This document shows positions 39,613-48,884 of a stretch of DNA of 64,000 nucleotides, piece after piece (position 1 is the first letter of the stretch; every line of letters starts with the position of its first letter). The stretch spans positions 62,001 through 126,000 of the forward strand of contig JAZSFA010000113.1 of assembly GCA_045531965.1 (NCBI GenBank), read 5' to 3'. The notes under the pieces are model-generated. The model was not told the origin of the DNA, made no database searches, and was given only the letters and a program-made list of their open reading frames with translations. The DNA is from CAMEON01 sp045531965 (lineage in GTDB: Bacteria > Bacillota > Clostridia > Oscillospirales > CAG-272). The translations under genes were made by a program, and so were the position numbers.

Positions 39613-41315
39613 AAAATTATGAAAATCGCTCCGGCAGATGGGGGCGTCGCACCCTGTTTACCCTGATCACCATCCTCGTGCTGGCAGGCACCATCCTTTT
39701 GAATTTACTGGTCAGCGTGCTGGGACAAAAAGGCATCTGGCAGATCGACGAAACCGTCAACCGATATACCAACCCCTCCATGAAGCACCTGACCCTGTAC
39801 ACCCCCACAGAACCCTTTGTGAAGTTGATCGGCGACAGCGCGATTCCCATGGTGGACGAAGTCAATGCCGCCCGTCAAGAAAAGGGCGAGGAACCCATCA
39901 CCATCAACATCATCTTCTGCGCCGACCGAGACGTGGTCTGGAGCAACGATCAGATGAGATACGTACTGTACACCGCCCTTCAACTGGAAAAGGCATACAA
40001 GGATCACATCAAGGTCGACTTCATCAACATCAGCAAAAACCCCTCGGCTGTGCAAAAGTACAAAGCCACCTCTGCCAGTCGCATCTACTCCTCGAACGTC
40101 ATCTTTGAATTCGGAACAGAATACCGTGTCTATTCCATGACCAATTTCTTTGTCAACAATGAAGAATCTACCACCCCTTGGGCATACAACGGCGAAAAGC
40201 ACTTTGCCAACGCCATCCTTGCGGTAACCCGCGCGGAGTCTCCCGTAGCGTGTTTCCTCAACAACCATGGCGAAAACACCGCGCAATGCGCCGAGCTGCG
40301 CAAGCTGGTTGAAAGATCCGGCTACATCGTGCAGGATCTGGATCTGGAAAAAGACGAAATTCCCGAGAATTGCCGTATGCTCATTTGCTACGATCCCCAA
40401 ACAGACTTCTATGCTTTCGGCAACATGGGCGAGGCGGGCGTTTCCGAAATCGACAAGCTGGACAAATATCTTGACGGTTGTTTCTCCTTCATGCTGTTCG
40501 TAGACAACGAGACCCCCGAACTTCCCAACCTGGAAGAATACCTGGAAGAGTGGGGTGTCACCATTGCTCGCGGCACAGTTGATGGCGAAGAGAGCAACTA
40601 CACCATTCGGGATACCGTGTCCAAGCTGGACAAAGACGGGTATATTCCCATCTCCACCTACGCGACAGCAGGTCTTGGTGCTTCCATCACGTCGGATATG
40701 AGAGAATCGGCATATCCCGCCAAGGTCGTGTTCCCCAACGCCACCGCCATCACCAAAGCGCAGTCTTACAAATACACTTACGTTCAAGCTGACGAAACCG
40801 AGGGGACGGCAGCCTACCGCTATGGCACCTACTACCGCAACGGCATCACACGCTATTTCAATGACGTCTTTTTTGCGGGCGATAACGCCATTGCCGAGGT
40901 AGGTGGAGAGCAGTATGAAATCACCGTCGCAGGCAACAATTTTAAGCTGATGACCGTGACGACCGAAGAACGCATTGTACAGGAAACCAACTACTTCTCC
41001 CAGAAGGATAGATCCTTTGTCTGCGTTTTCGGTTCCACAGAGTTTGCGTCGGATGAGGTACTCTCTTCGGACGCTTACGGAAACGCCGACGTACTTTCGG
41101 CTTCCCTTCGCGCTATGGGGCGTGAAGTTGCCCCTGCTGAATTGGATATCATCGCTTTCAAAAAGTATGATATGGATCTTGAAGCCGCCGCGGTAGGCGG
41201 ATTGAACGTCACCACCGGCGGTCTCGTCGCAACGGTGATCTGTCTTGCCGCCATTCCCGCCTTCATTTTCTTTGGATTGGGTATTTTTGTCACCGTCCGC
41301 AGAAAGTACAGATAA
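39609..41315 (+). CDS. GldG-like membrane-anchored protein (paralogue 2)
   Basis: 568 residues, same plan as paralogue 1: N-terminal TM (about 18-38), outer region with RYVLYTALQLEKAYKDHIKV, YRVYSMTNFFVNNEES, and CFLNNHGENTAQCAELRKLV, and a C-terminal TM (about 540-562) plus RRKYR. The motif NHGE in the middle is shared with paralogue 1. It overlaps the previous gene by 4 bases. Having two GldG-type genes in one operon suggests a heteromer. Confidence 0.85.
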   Translation: MKNYENRSGRWGRRTLFTLITILVLAGTILLNLLVSVLGQKGIWQIDETVNRYTNPSMKHLTLYTPTEPFVKLIGDSAIPMVDEVNAARQEKGEEPITINIIFCADRDVVWSNDQMRYVLYTALQLEKAYKDHIKVDFINISKNPSAVQKYKATSASRIYSSNVIFEFGTEYRVYSMTNFFVNNEESTTPWAYNGEKHFANAILAVTRAESPVACFLNNHGENTAQCAELRKLVERSGYIVQDLDLEKDEIPENCRMLICYDPQTDFYAFGNMGEAGVSEIDKLDKYLDGCFSFMLFVDNETPELPNLEEYLEEWGVTIARGTVDGEESNYTIRDTVSKLDKDGYIPISTYATAGLGASITSDMRESAYPAKVVFPNATAITKAQSYKYTYVQADETEGTAAYRYGTYYRNGITRYFNDVFFAGDNAIAEVGGEQYEITVAGNNFKLMTVTTEERIVQETNYFSQKDRSFVCVFGSTEFASDEVLSSDAYGNADVLSASLRAMGREVAPAELDIIAFKKYDMDLEAAAVGGLNVTTGGLVATVICLAAIPAFIFFGLGIFVTVRRKYR

Positions 41316-41330
41316 TCAAGGAGCTCTACT

Positions 41331-43685
41331 ATGCAGGAAAAAGAAATACAACTGATATTTGATCCGGGCAAAGGCTCTGTTAATCTGCGCTGGATCAAAG
41401 CTTATCCCGGCGACCGCGTGGGCGCACTTCCCACCCCCACCCTGCGCGGTCACGCTTTCGGCGGTTGGTATACCCAGCCGGAGGGAAAGGGCACACAAGT
41501 TACAAGTATAACCGTTACGGATGAGCAGTGGGAAAGCACCGTCACACTTTACGCTTATTGGGTAGCCCTCCAAAAAAGCCCTCAAGCCTCTAAGAAAAAG
41601 ACCGCGTTGGGCACACAGAAAAAGGCGCTGTGGGTTATGGCAATCCTTGCTGTTGTGTTGGTCATCGCTCTGATCGTGGTGAAGTACGTGGTAGACATCT
41701 ACAGCTACGTGGACACCGACGGAACCAAATATACCATCAAAAAGGATGATGGCGTATACGGCCTTTACTATGACGGCAAACTGTGCGACGTCAACGACGA
41801 AGGCTATTACCTAACAAAATTCGGCAATCAGCTCACCATCGACCCCGAAAGCGGCGCCTATGAGATTTATGCCGTGGTGGATGTGGAAGGCACTGAAGAA
41901 GTCGGCGTCAACCAGCGTGTGCTGATGTTCAAGCAGCTGACCTACGATGCATCCTCCACCAAGGATCTCTCGCGTGTACTGAAAAAGATCGACGTGACCA
42001 ACCAGTATGGTCATATGGTTTTTGTCCGCGGTGAAAACAACCGTTTTTTGATCGAAGGGCATGAGGGAACGCTATTCAGCGAACAGCTGTTTGCTCAGCT
42101 TTCCGTAGGTTGCAGCTACACCATCTCCATGCAACGTCTTGCGAATCCCGTCCGCCTTGCCGACGGATCCATCGACCTCTCCGAGTACGGTCTTGCACCC
42201 GAAACGCGCACCCGCACCGATGAAGAGGGCAACGAGGAAACCTATGATTACACCCCATCTCACTATACCCTCACCACAATGACCGACGAGACCTACACCG
42301 TCACGCTGGGTGACGCTACGGTTTCGGGCGCCGGTTATTATGCCATGTACGGTGATCGACAGACCATTTATATTCTGTCCTCCGCCAACCTTGATGCCGC
42401 TGTACTCCAACCCATTGAAACCCTGGTTACCCCCATGATGGTCTATCCCATGTCTGTAAACGCCTACTTCAACGTGATGAATTTCACTTATCGAACCGAC
42501 ATAGACTATATAAAAATCGTGCATCGACTGGTTGAAGAGCTGACAGGCTTTGATATGTCTGGCGTGTTGCCTGACCCCGAGACCGGAGAATATCCCGAAG
42601 ACGCGGCCGAAATGATCAAAGAAGCCCAAGAAAAACTCGCCGCCATGGACGAAAAAGAATCAGACAAGCTGTACGGTCGACTCATGGAGGAAAACTCCAA
42701 GCTTGTCACAGCCTTTTCCTTCATTGACATGGATGAACGTCAGAAAAATCTCTACTCCTCGATTCCCTACCTCATGGCGACCGACTTTATGGACGGATAT
42801 TTCCCCAATTCGGATAACATCAGCGAAGTGCTCTACAACCTGTACAGCACGGTTTTCAACAAAGTGGAAAAACTCGGTCCCTCCGATGAAGATCTGGAAG
42901 CTTACGGTCTCGGAGAGGCCGCCCACATTCTCTCTTTTATCTATGTCGATGCGGAAGGTATCCAGCATGACAACTACGTAGAGATATCCAAGAAAACCGA
43001 AGACGGTATGTACTATGCCTATTCGCCCTATTATGACATGATCGTTTCCCTGCCCGAGAGCAGTCTGCTCTTCCTCGAATGGGATGACATTGACTGGTAC
43101 GAACGGGAATACTTCCTCGCCAACATTGCCCATTGTCAAAGCATTAAACTGGAAGGTGCCTCTCTCCCCAAGCCCATCATCTTTACCTTGGATAACTCCA
43201 AATCCGATCAGAGCGGCACGGTTATTAACTCTGACAACATGGAGATTTACTATGATGGCAAGCTGATGGACTATTCTTTGGTTGTCACCAAGCCTTCCGG
43301 ATCACAAGTCACCGAAACCGCTATCTACAACTTCCGCCGTTTCTATCAAGCGCTGCTCAGTGCGTCCGTTGAAGGCAAGGCAGACTTGACAGAGGAAGAA
43401 ATGGCAGCCCTTCGCGAAACCCCCGATGATCGTTGTCAGCTGAAGCTCACCATCCTTTTGGATGACGGCTTGGGTGAAACCCGTTATGCCATTTACCGTT
43501 TCTACCAAATGACTGAAAGAAAATCTTACATGACCATTGAGCTGTTGGAATCTCCCGATGATCCGGGTAATCCTCAGAACGGTCAGGGTATCTTCTACGT
43601 ATCCCGCACCTTCTGCGACAAGCTGATCGCCGACGCCCATCGCTTTATCGAGGGTGTCGAAATCGATGTGGATTCTAAAAATTAA
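41331..43685 (+). CDS. DUF4340-like membrane protein with N-terminal InlB-type repeat
   Basis: 784 residues. Residues 1-82 resemble an InlB B-repeat (PGDRVGALPTPTLRGHAFGG, WYTQ, ... VTLYAYWV); a basic stretch (KKKTALGTQKK) and a TM (about 103-125) follow, then a large outer region with DUF4340-like character (VDTDGTKYTIKKDDGVYGLY, YAVVDVEGTEEV). DUF4340 proteins are regular companions of GldFG-type ABC genes. The InlB-like part would lie in the cytoplasm by the positive-inside rule, which is odd. Ends with a dispersed hairpin element. Confidence 0.75.
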   Translation: MQEKEIQLIFDPGKGSVNLRWIKAYPGDRVGALPTPTLRGHAFGGWYTQPEGKGTQVTSITVTDEQWESTVTLYAYWVALQKSPQASKKKTALGTQKKALWVMAILAVVLVIALIVVKYVVDIYSYVDTDGTKYTIKKDDGVYGLYYDGKLCDVNDEGYYLTKFGNQLTIDPESGAYEIYAVVDVEGTEEVGVNQRVLMFKQLTYDASSTKDLSRVLKKIDVTNQYGHMVFVRGENNRFLIEGHEGTLFSEQLFAQLSVGCSYTISMQRLANPVRLADGSIDLSEYGLAPETRTRTDEEGNEETYDYTPSHYTLTTMTDETYTVTLGDATVSGAGYYAMYGDRQTIYILSSANLDAAVLQPIETLVTPMMVYPMSVNAYFNVMNFTYRTDIDYIKIVHRLVEELTGFDMSGVLPDPETGEYPEDAAEMIKEAQEKLAAMDEKESDKLYGRLMEENSKLVTAFSFIDMDERQKNLYSSIPYLMATDFMDGYFPNSDNISEVLYNLYSTVFNKVEKLGPSDEDLEAYGLGEAAHILSFIYVDAEGIQHDNYVEISKKTEDGMYYAYSPYYDMIVSLPESSLLFLEWDDIDWYEREYFLANIAHCQSIKLEGASLPKPIIFTLDNSKSDQSGTVINSDNMEIYYDGKLMDYSLVVTKPSGSQVTETAIYNFRRFYQALLSASVEGKADLTEEEMAALRETPDDRCQLKLTILLDDGLGETRYAIYRFYQMTERKSYMTIELLESPDDPGNPQNGQGIFYVSRTFCDKLIADAHRFIEGVEIDVDSKN

Positions 43686-43692
43686 AAAATTA

Positions 43693-43740
43693 CCAAGGGA
43701 AACTTTTTTAAAAGTTTCCCTTGGACTCCTTCAAAATTTC
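43693..43740 (+). repeat. Hairpin element after the Gld-like operon
   Basis: CCAAGGGAAACTTTT/AAAAGTTTCCCTTGG (43693-43724), then GACTCCTTCAAAA. Variant of the stop-proximal repeat; here it can act as the operon terminator. Confidence 0.65.
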
Positions 43741-43766
43741 TCTGAGATAACCCTCAACGCCTGAAT

Positions 43767-43794
43767 TTGAAAACAATTCCCTTACATATATATT
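43767..43794 (+). promoter_or_regulatory. Probable promoter of def-fmt
   Basis: TTGAAA (43767-43772), 16 bases, TATATT (43789-43794). Confidence 0.5.
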
Positions 43795-43842
43795 TATACG
43801 ACTTTACACAGTGAAAACGCTCATTACAGAAAGGATATCATC

Positions 43843-44298
43843 ATGGCTAAATTACAGATTCGAAAAATCGGAGACGAAGTACTCCGCAAAACTTGCCGTC
43901 CCGTAGAAGCCATCACTCCCCGTATCATCACCCTTTTGGATGATATGATCCAGACCATGCGTGCCGCCGACGGTTGCGGCCTTGCAGCCCCTCAGGTGGG
44001 CATCCTGCGCCGTATTGCGGTCGTTGAAGTTGAACCCGGCACGGTATATGAGCTGATCAACCCCCGAATCGTCGCTTTCACCGGCGAGCAGGAAGGTCGT
44101 GAGGGTTGCCTCTCCGTTCCCGGTCGTTGGGGTATTGTCAAACGCCCTATGCACGTCACCGTAGAAGCCATGAACCGCAAAGGTGAGATCTACCAGGTCA
44201 CCGGTCACGAGTTGCTGGCACGCGCCTTCTGCCACGAAATCGAACATTTGGACGGCAAGCTCTATATCGACTGTGCCATCAGTATGGACGAGGATTAA
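43843..44298 (+). CDS. def: Peptide deformylase
   Basis: 151 residues, full length for the short (type 2-like) Clostridia form. All three motifs are intact: GCGLAAPQVG (44-53), EGCLS (87-91) with the metal ligand C89, and HEIEH (131-135) with H131, E132 and H135. It removes the formyl group from nascent N-termini on the ribosome. AGAAAGGA precedes the ATG. 12 bases before fmt, which makes the formyl donor tRNA, so the pair completes the formyl-Met cycle. Confidence 0.97.
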   Translation: MAKLQIRKIGDEVLRKTCRPVEAITPRIITLLDDMIQTMRAADGCGLAAPQVGILRRIAVVEVEPGTVYELINPRIVAFTGEQEGREGCLSVPGRWGIVKRPMHVTVEAMNRKGEIYQVTGHELLARAFCHEIEHLDGKLYIDCAISMDED

Positions 44299-44310
44299 GG
44301 AGGGCATCCT

Positions 44311-45243
44311 ATGCGCATCCTATTTATGGGCACACCCGATTTTGCCCTTGAAACGTTAAAAGCCCTCCATGCCGACGGTGAAAACATCGTCGGTGTGGTT
44401 ACCCAGCCCGACAAACCGCGCGGCCGCGGCAATATCATGACACCGCCTCCCGTCAAGGTTTTTGCCGAAGCCAACGGCATCCCGGTCTTTCAGCCCACAA
44501 CCTTAAAAAACGGTGCTTTTGACGAAACCTTAAAAGCCCTCAATCCCGAGCTCATCGTGGTCGTCGCTTACGGTAAGATCCTGCCTGTTTCGATACTTGA
44601 CTACCCCGTTTACGGTTGCATGAACGTCCATGGCTCCCTGTTGCCCGCCCTGCGCGGTGCCGCGCCAATGCAAAGAGCCATTATGGAGGGACATCCCATC
44701 ACAGGCATTACCACCATGTATATGGCAGATGGCATCGATACGGGCGACATGCTGCTTAAGGCAGAAATGCCCATCGAGCCTGATGACAATTTTGAATCAG
44801 TCCACGACAAGCTGGCCGCCTTGGGTGCCGAAACCATGAGAAAAACCATCGCCGCATTGCGTGCGGGTACCCTCGGCCGTGTTCCGCAGGACGATAGCCT
44901 TGCCACTTATGCCGCCAAAATCGAAAAGGCGGACTGCCTGATCGACTTCAACCGTTCCGCCACAGAGGTTCACAACCTTATCCGCGGACTCTCCCCCATC
45001 CCCCTTTCCTTTACCCATACCCCTGATGGCAAGCTACTGAAGGTGGTCGCCGCACACGTGGGAGCCATCAACAATCAACACGCTCTCCCCGGCACGGTCA
45101 TCTCTGTATCCGACGGAATTGAGGTCGCTTGTGGTGAGGGAAGCGTGATCTTTACCCGAGTAGTACCTGAGGGTAAAGGACAAATGGGTGCCGCCGATTT
45201 CGTACGCGGCCGCAAGGTTGCTGTGGGAGATTTACTATCCTGA
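44311..45243 (+). CDS. fmt: Methionyl-tRNA formyltransferase
   Basis: 310 residues. MRILFMGTPDFALETLKAL (1-19) Rossmann start, NVHGSLLPALRGAAP (about 108-122) active-site loop with Asn/His, and DGIDTGDMLL near 141-150, then the C-terminal OB-like tRNA domain. Formylates Met-tRNAi with 10-formyl-THF. AAGGAGG site overlapping the end of def; operon with def. Confidence 0.97.
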   Translation: MRILFMGTPDFALETLKALHADGENIVGVVTQPDKPRGRGNIMTPPPVKVFAEANGIPVFQPTTLKNGAFDETLKALNPELIVVVAYGKILPVSILDYPVYGCMNVHGSLLPALRGAAPMQRAIMEGHPITGITTMYMADGIDTGDMLLKAEMPIEPDDNFESVHDKLAALGAETMRKTIAALRAGTLGRVPQDDSLATYAAKIEKADCLIDFNRSATEVHNLIRGLSPIPLSFTHTPDGKLLKVVAAHVGAINNQHALPGTVISVSDGIEVACGEGSVIFTRVVPEGKGQMGAADFVRGRKVAVGDLLS

Positions 45244-45260
45244 CACAAGGAGAAGCATGT

Positions 45261-45983
45261 ATGTTTTTCGGTTTATTCTGGGGTGACTGGACAGTTCTTG
45301 TTCTGATCCCCGCAATGATCTTTGCCTTTTGGGCACAAATCAACGTTCAATCCACATTTAAAAAATACAGTCGGGTAGGCAACAGACGCGGTATCACAGG
45401 CGCGGATGCCGCCCGTCGTATTCTCAATGAAAACGGACTATATCACATTCGAGTGGAGCACATCCCCGGACATCTCAACGACCATTATGACCCCAAAGCA
45501 GGGGTGATCCGCCTGTCTGACGCAGTCTACGCGTCCACCAGCGCTGCTGCCATTGGGGTTGCCGCTCACGAAGCAGGTCACGCCTGCCAACACGCCGTGG
45601 GATACACTCCGCTGAAAATCCGCCAAGCCATCATCCCTGTAACCAACATCGGGTCCAAACTTGCCATGCCGATTTTCATCATCGGACTGCTTTTCGCAAC
45701 CTCCGCTCAAATCGATAATCAAATTGGCGACATTTTTATGTTCGCCGGGATCGTGCTGTTTTCCCTGTCGGTGCTGTTTCAATTGGTGACCCTGCCGACA
45801 GAATTCAACGCATCCTCCCGTGCGCTCAAAACGTTGGACACTTCGGGGGTTCTTTACGGCGAAGAACTGACCGCCGCAGGTAAAACCCTTCGTGCCGCAG
45901 CCCTGACTTACGTGGCGGCACTTGCCACCGCGCTTGCCTCGCTTTTGCGGCTGATCCTCATCGCCAACAGGCGTCGAAATTAA
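45261..45983 (+). CDS. YugP-like zinc metallopeptidase (membrane)
   Basis: 240 residues. N-terminal TM, AAHEAGHACQHA (HExxH-type zinc site, about 107-118), then LLFATSAQI and further TM helices. The family (peptidase Mp2/YugP) is a membrane metalloprotease of unsettled role, commonly following fmt in Clostridia. AAGGAG site; 17 bases after fmt. Confidence 0.88.
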   Translation: MFFGLFWGDWTVLVLIPAMIFAFWAQINVQSTFKKYSRVGNRRGITGADAARRILNENGLYHIRVEHIPGHLNDHYDPKAGVIRLSDAVYASTSAAAIGVAAHEAGHACQHAVGYTPLKIRQAIIPVTNIGSKLAMPIFIIGLLFATSAQIDNQIGDIFMFAGIVLFSLSVLFQLVTLPTEFNASSRALKTLDTSGVLYGEELTAAGKTLRAAALTYVAALATALASLLRLILIANRRRN

Positions 45984-46037
45984 GCAACCGTCTCTCTTTT
46001 GACAACACACAAGTTTTGCTCATCAAAGGCAGGATAT

Positions 46038-47018
46038 ATGGAACGAAAGAAAATACTGTTGATCTCTACCGGCGGCACCATTGTTTGCCGCGACCGCGGT
46101 CGCGGTCTTGTCCCCGTTCTCTCGGCGGCAGATCTTTTACGGCACGTTCCCCGCATTTCCGAGTTGTGCGACACGGATACCAGGGATCTATACCGTTTGG
46201 ACAGCACCGACATGACCCCTGTGGAATGGCAAGGCGTAGCCTCTGTCATTCATCGGGCGTATGAAGCCTACGATGGCTTTATTGTCACTCACGGCACAGA
46301 CACCTTAGCCTATGCGTCTGCCGCCTTGTCTTGCCTGATGAGAAACAGTCCCAAGCCCATCGTTCTGACCGGTTCGCAGATCCCCATGGGGCAGCGTGGC
46401 TCGGATGCTGCCGCCAATCTCTTGGATGCCTTTATCTGGGCTTGCCATCCCGAGGCGCGAGGTGTACACATTGTTTTTGCGGGACGGGTCATTCGAGGCT
46501 TAAGAGCCAGAAAACGACACACCACCGACACCGACGCCTTTGAAAGCGTTAACTGCCCCGATCGCGCCACCATCCGTTCCGGACGAGTCATGATCACTCC
46601 TCACACAGCCCCTGCACGTTACCCCGCAGCAGGGCTTTCGGACAAGCTAAACACCAATGTGGCACTGGCTCATTTGACGCCCGGTATGTCCCCTGATCTG
46701 ATTTTGCGTATGGCAGAAGGCTTGGACGCTTTGGTGGTGGAAGGCGTGGGCATTGGCGGTATTCCGGATACCCTTACCCCTGTGCTCACCGAGCTGGCAG
46801 ACAATGGTCTTTGGCTTATTCTGACGTCTCAAGTTCCCTATGGTACCTGCGATTTTACCGTATACCGTGTAGGGCGCCGTATAGCCGAAGCGTGCGGCGA
46901 TCGAGTGATCACCACCCGGGACGTCCCCGTGGAAGCCACCTTTGCCGCCGCCATGTGGGCGCTGACCCAGGAGGACTTCCCCACAGCATTCGCGAGAGCG
47001 TTAAAGGGGGATATGTGA
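46038..47018 (+). CDS. Type I L-asparaginase
   Basis: 326 residues, no signal peptide, so cytoplasmic. ISTGGTIVC (first catalytic Thr, about T12) and VTHGTDTLAYAS (second Thr/Asp pair) are both intact, with LTGSQIPMGQRGSDAAANL near 115-133 and VVEGVGIGG near 235-243. Hydrolyses asparagine to aspartate and ammonia. The ATG at 46038 is preceded by AGGA with short spacing; an open frame at 45999 lacks a site. Probably the last gene of the def-fmt run. Confidence 0.93.
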   Translation: MERKKILLISTGGTIVCRDRGRGLVPVLSAADLLRHVPRISELCDTDTRDLYRLDSTDMTPVEWQGVASVIHRAYEAYDGFIVTHGTDTLAYASAALSCLMRNSPKPIVLTGSQIPMGQRGSDAAANLLDAFIWACHPEARGVHIVFAGRVIRGLRARKRHTTDTDAFESVNCPDRATIRSGRVMITPHTAPARYPAAGLSDKLNTNVALAHLTPGMSPDLILRMAEGLDALVVEGVGIGGIPDTLTPVLTELADNGLWLILTSQVPYGTCDFTVYRVGRRIAEACGDRVITTRDVPVEATFAAAMWALTQEDFPTAFARALKGDM

Positions 47019-47090
47019 GGCGTACAAGGAGTACGCAGGGGGAACCTTCTCGAAAGAAAGTTCCCCTTGACCCCTCCAAGAACTATACAA
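47019..47090 (+). repeat. Stop-proximal hairpin repeat after asparaginase
   Basis: Directly after TGA: GGCGTACAAGGAGTACGCA, then GGGGGAACCTTCTCG/AAAGTTCCCC-type hairpin, TTGACCCCTCCAAGAAC. Confidence 0.65.
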
Positions 47091-47105
47091 GCAAAGGAGC
47101 ATCTC

Positions 47106-47558
47106 ATGTCTACACTCACCCACGTTGATATTTATACCGACGGTGCCTGTAAGGGCAATCCCGGGCCCGGTGGCTGGGGCGCTGTGCTCGTTTACCGGGG
47201 GCAGGAGAAAGAGCTTCATGGCGGCGAGGCACAGACTACCAACAACCGCATGGAGTTGACCGCCGCCATCAAAGCCTTGGAAGCCCTCAAGCGTCCGTGC
47301 GAAGTCACCTTGACTTCGGACTCCAAATATCTGACCGACGGCATCACCAAAGGGTGGGCTGTTTCCTGGCGCGCCAAGGGCTGGAAGAAAGCAGACAAAT
47401 CTCCCGCCCTCAATCCCGAGCTTTGGGGGCGGCTGCTTGACCTTTTGGAAATCCATACCGTCACCTTCGTGTGGGTCAAGGGTCACGCCGGGCACCCCTA
47501 TAACGAACGGTGCGACGAAATGGCTGTCATGGAGGCAGAAAAACACATCGCTCCATAA
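47106..47558 (+). CDS. rnhA: Ribonuclease HI
   Basis: 150 residues. The DEDD site is complete: D12 in YTDGACKGNPGPGGWG, E50 in NNRMEL, D72 in LTSDSKYLTDG, and the C-terminal Asp in KGHAGHPYNERCDEMA. Degrades RNA in RNA-DNA hybrids. The start at 47106 follows AAAGGAG; an open frame upstream runs through the repeat element. Confidence 0.97.
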   Translation: MSTLTHVDIYTDGACKGNPGPGGWGAVLVYRGQEKELHGGEAQTTNNRMELTAAIKALEALKRPCEVTLTSDSKYLTDGITKGWAVSWRAKGWKKADKSPALNPELWGRLLDLLEIHTVTFVWVKGHAGHPYNERCDEMAVMEAEKHIAP

Positions 47559-47567
47559 GATCAATTG

Positions 47568-47592
47568 ACCACCCTTTCAGGGTGGTTTTTTT
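47568..47592 (+). terminator. Terminator after rnhA
   Basis: ACCACCC-TTTCA-GGGTGGT followed by T7. Confidence 0.93.
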
Positions 47593-47638
47593 ATACTTGC
47601 TTCCCTGTGAAAATGTCCCGAAAAGCCCCTCTTTTCCC

Positions 47639-47667
47639 TTGACAAATCATAGGGGGTGTGATACAAT
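47639..47667 (+). promoter_or_regulatory. Sigma-A promoter of serine hydrolase gene
   Basis: TTGACA (47639-47644), 17 bases, TACAAT (47662-47667). Confidence 0.92.
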
Positions 47668-47723
47668 ATTTTTATAATGAGGGGTAGTGTACACCCTTTT
47701 CAAAAAAGAAAGGATCCGGCATC

Positions 47724-48884
47724 ATGAAACAGCTTAATCTTCAACGTCTGACAGAGCTTTTGGACAAGCGCATGGCTGACGATCAAGCCGACGGGCGCGT
47801 TGGCGGCGCGGGACTTTGCGTCATGCAAAACGGGCAAGAGGTCTATAAAAAGTATTTTGGCTACAAAAACCAAACCCAAAAAGTCCCCATGGGCAACGGC
47901 GATGACACCATCTTTCGACTGGCTTCCATGACCAAACCCATCACCGCCGTAGCGGTACTGATCCAGGTATCCCACGGGCTGTTGGATCTGGATAAACCCA
48001 TCACAGATTTACTGCCTCAGTTTTCGGATATGTGGGTGGGTGAATTGAAGGATGATCAAGTGGTGGCAAAAGAACCCGCCAAGCGTTTGCTCACCCTCCG
48101 TATGCTGCTCAGTCATCAGAACGGTCTTCACGCAGGGGATTTGGGCAACCGTCAGGGTCTTGGCTCAGAGGAAGACAGGCAGGATCTCACGCACGTAGTC
48201 AATTACATCTCCACCCTCAAGCTGGATTTCCAACCCACTGAGGCACAAATGTACAGCGCCACCGCTGCCTTTGACGTCTGCGCCCGACTGGTAGAGCTGA
48301 CCTCGGGGATGCCCTACAACGAGTTCGTCACCAAGGAAATTTTCCAGCCTCTGGGCATGAAGGACACCACCTTCACCCCCTCCGAGGATCAATGGTCTCG
48401 CTTCATCATCATGCACAGCCGCCGCGAGGAAAACGGCGTTGGCATCAGCGAGGACGGCGCCACCCAGCCCGGTTGCATTTTTGAAAACTTCCCCATCACC
48501 TGGTTTTCCGGCGGTGCGGGTCTTTGTTCTACGCTTCCCGATTATGTCAAGTTTGCTGAGATGCTGGTTCGCGGTGGCAAGCTGGCTGACGGCACGCAGC
48601 TTGTCCCCGAGGATTTGATCCGCGAGATGGGCACACCTTGGGTTCCCTTTGAGGTTATGCCCGCGTGGGAACGCTGGGGGTTGGGCGTTCGTGTCATCAC
48701 CGACGAGCGCCATTGGCTCCCCGTCACCACCTTTGGGTGGAGCGGTGCGTATGGATCTCACTTTTGGGTAGATCCCGTCAACAAGATCACCGCTGTCTAC
48801 ATGAAAAACTCCCGCTACGACGGCGGCGCGGGGTCTCAGACCTCCATCCATTTTGAGCAGGACGTGTATGCCGCTTTGGAGTAA
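47724..48884 (+). CDS. Beta-lactamase-family serine hydrolase (class C-like)
   Basis: 386 residues, no signal peptide. SxxK nucleophile motif S68-M-T-K71 (ASMTKPITAVAV), a Y-S-A in place of Y-x-N near residue 173 (QMYSATAAF), and HFWVDPVNKITAVY near the C-terminus. This penicillin-binding fold is used by esterases, D-aminopeptidases and lactamases; absence of the classic YxN and KTG makes antibiotic hydrolysis unlikely and an esterase or peptidase likely. AGAAAGGA precedes the ATG. Own promoter. Confidence 0.85.
   Translation: MKQLNLQRLTELLDKRMADDQADGRVGGAGLCVMQNGQEVYKKYFGYKNQTQKVPMGNGDDTIFRLASMTKPITAVAVLIQVSHGLLDLDKPITDLLPQFSDMWVGELKDDQVVAKEPAKRLLTLRMLLSHQNGLHAGDLGNRQGLGSEEDRQDLTHVVNYISTLKLDFQPTEAQMYSATAAFDVCARLVELTSGMPYNEFVTKEIFQPLGMKDTTFTPSEDQWSRFIIMHSRREENGVGISEDGATQPGCIFENFPITWFSGGAGLCSTLPDYVKFAEMLVRGGKLADGTQLVPEDLIREMGTPWVPFEVMPAWERWGLGVRVITDERHWLPVTTFGWSGAYGSHFWVDPVNKITAVYMKNSRYDGGAGSQTSIHFEQDVYAALE

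Noticed and set aside
39705..40787. 360-codon minus-strand frame opposite the second GldG-like gene
   Set aside because: Antisense shadow of a gene with clear TM and family motifs.
47724..48884. True beta-lactamase (resistance gene)
   Set aside because: No signal peptide, YxN replaced by Y-S-A, and no KTG seen; the wider serine-hydrolase family is the safer call.
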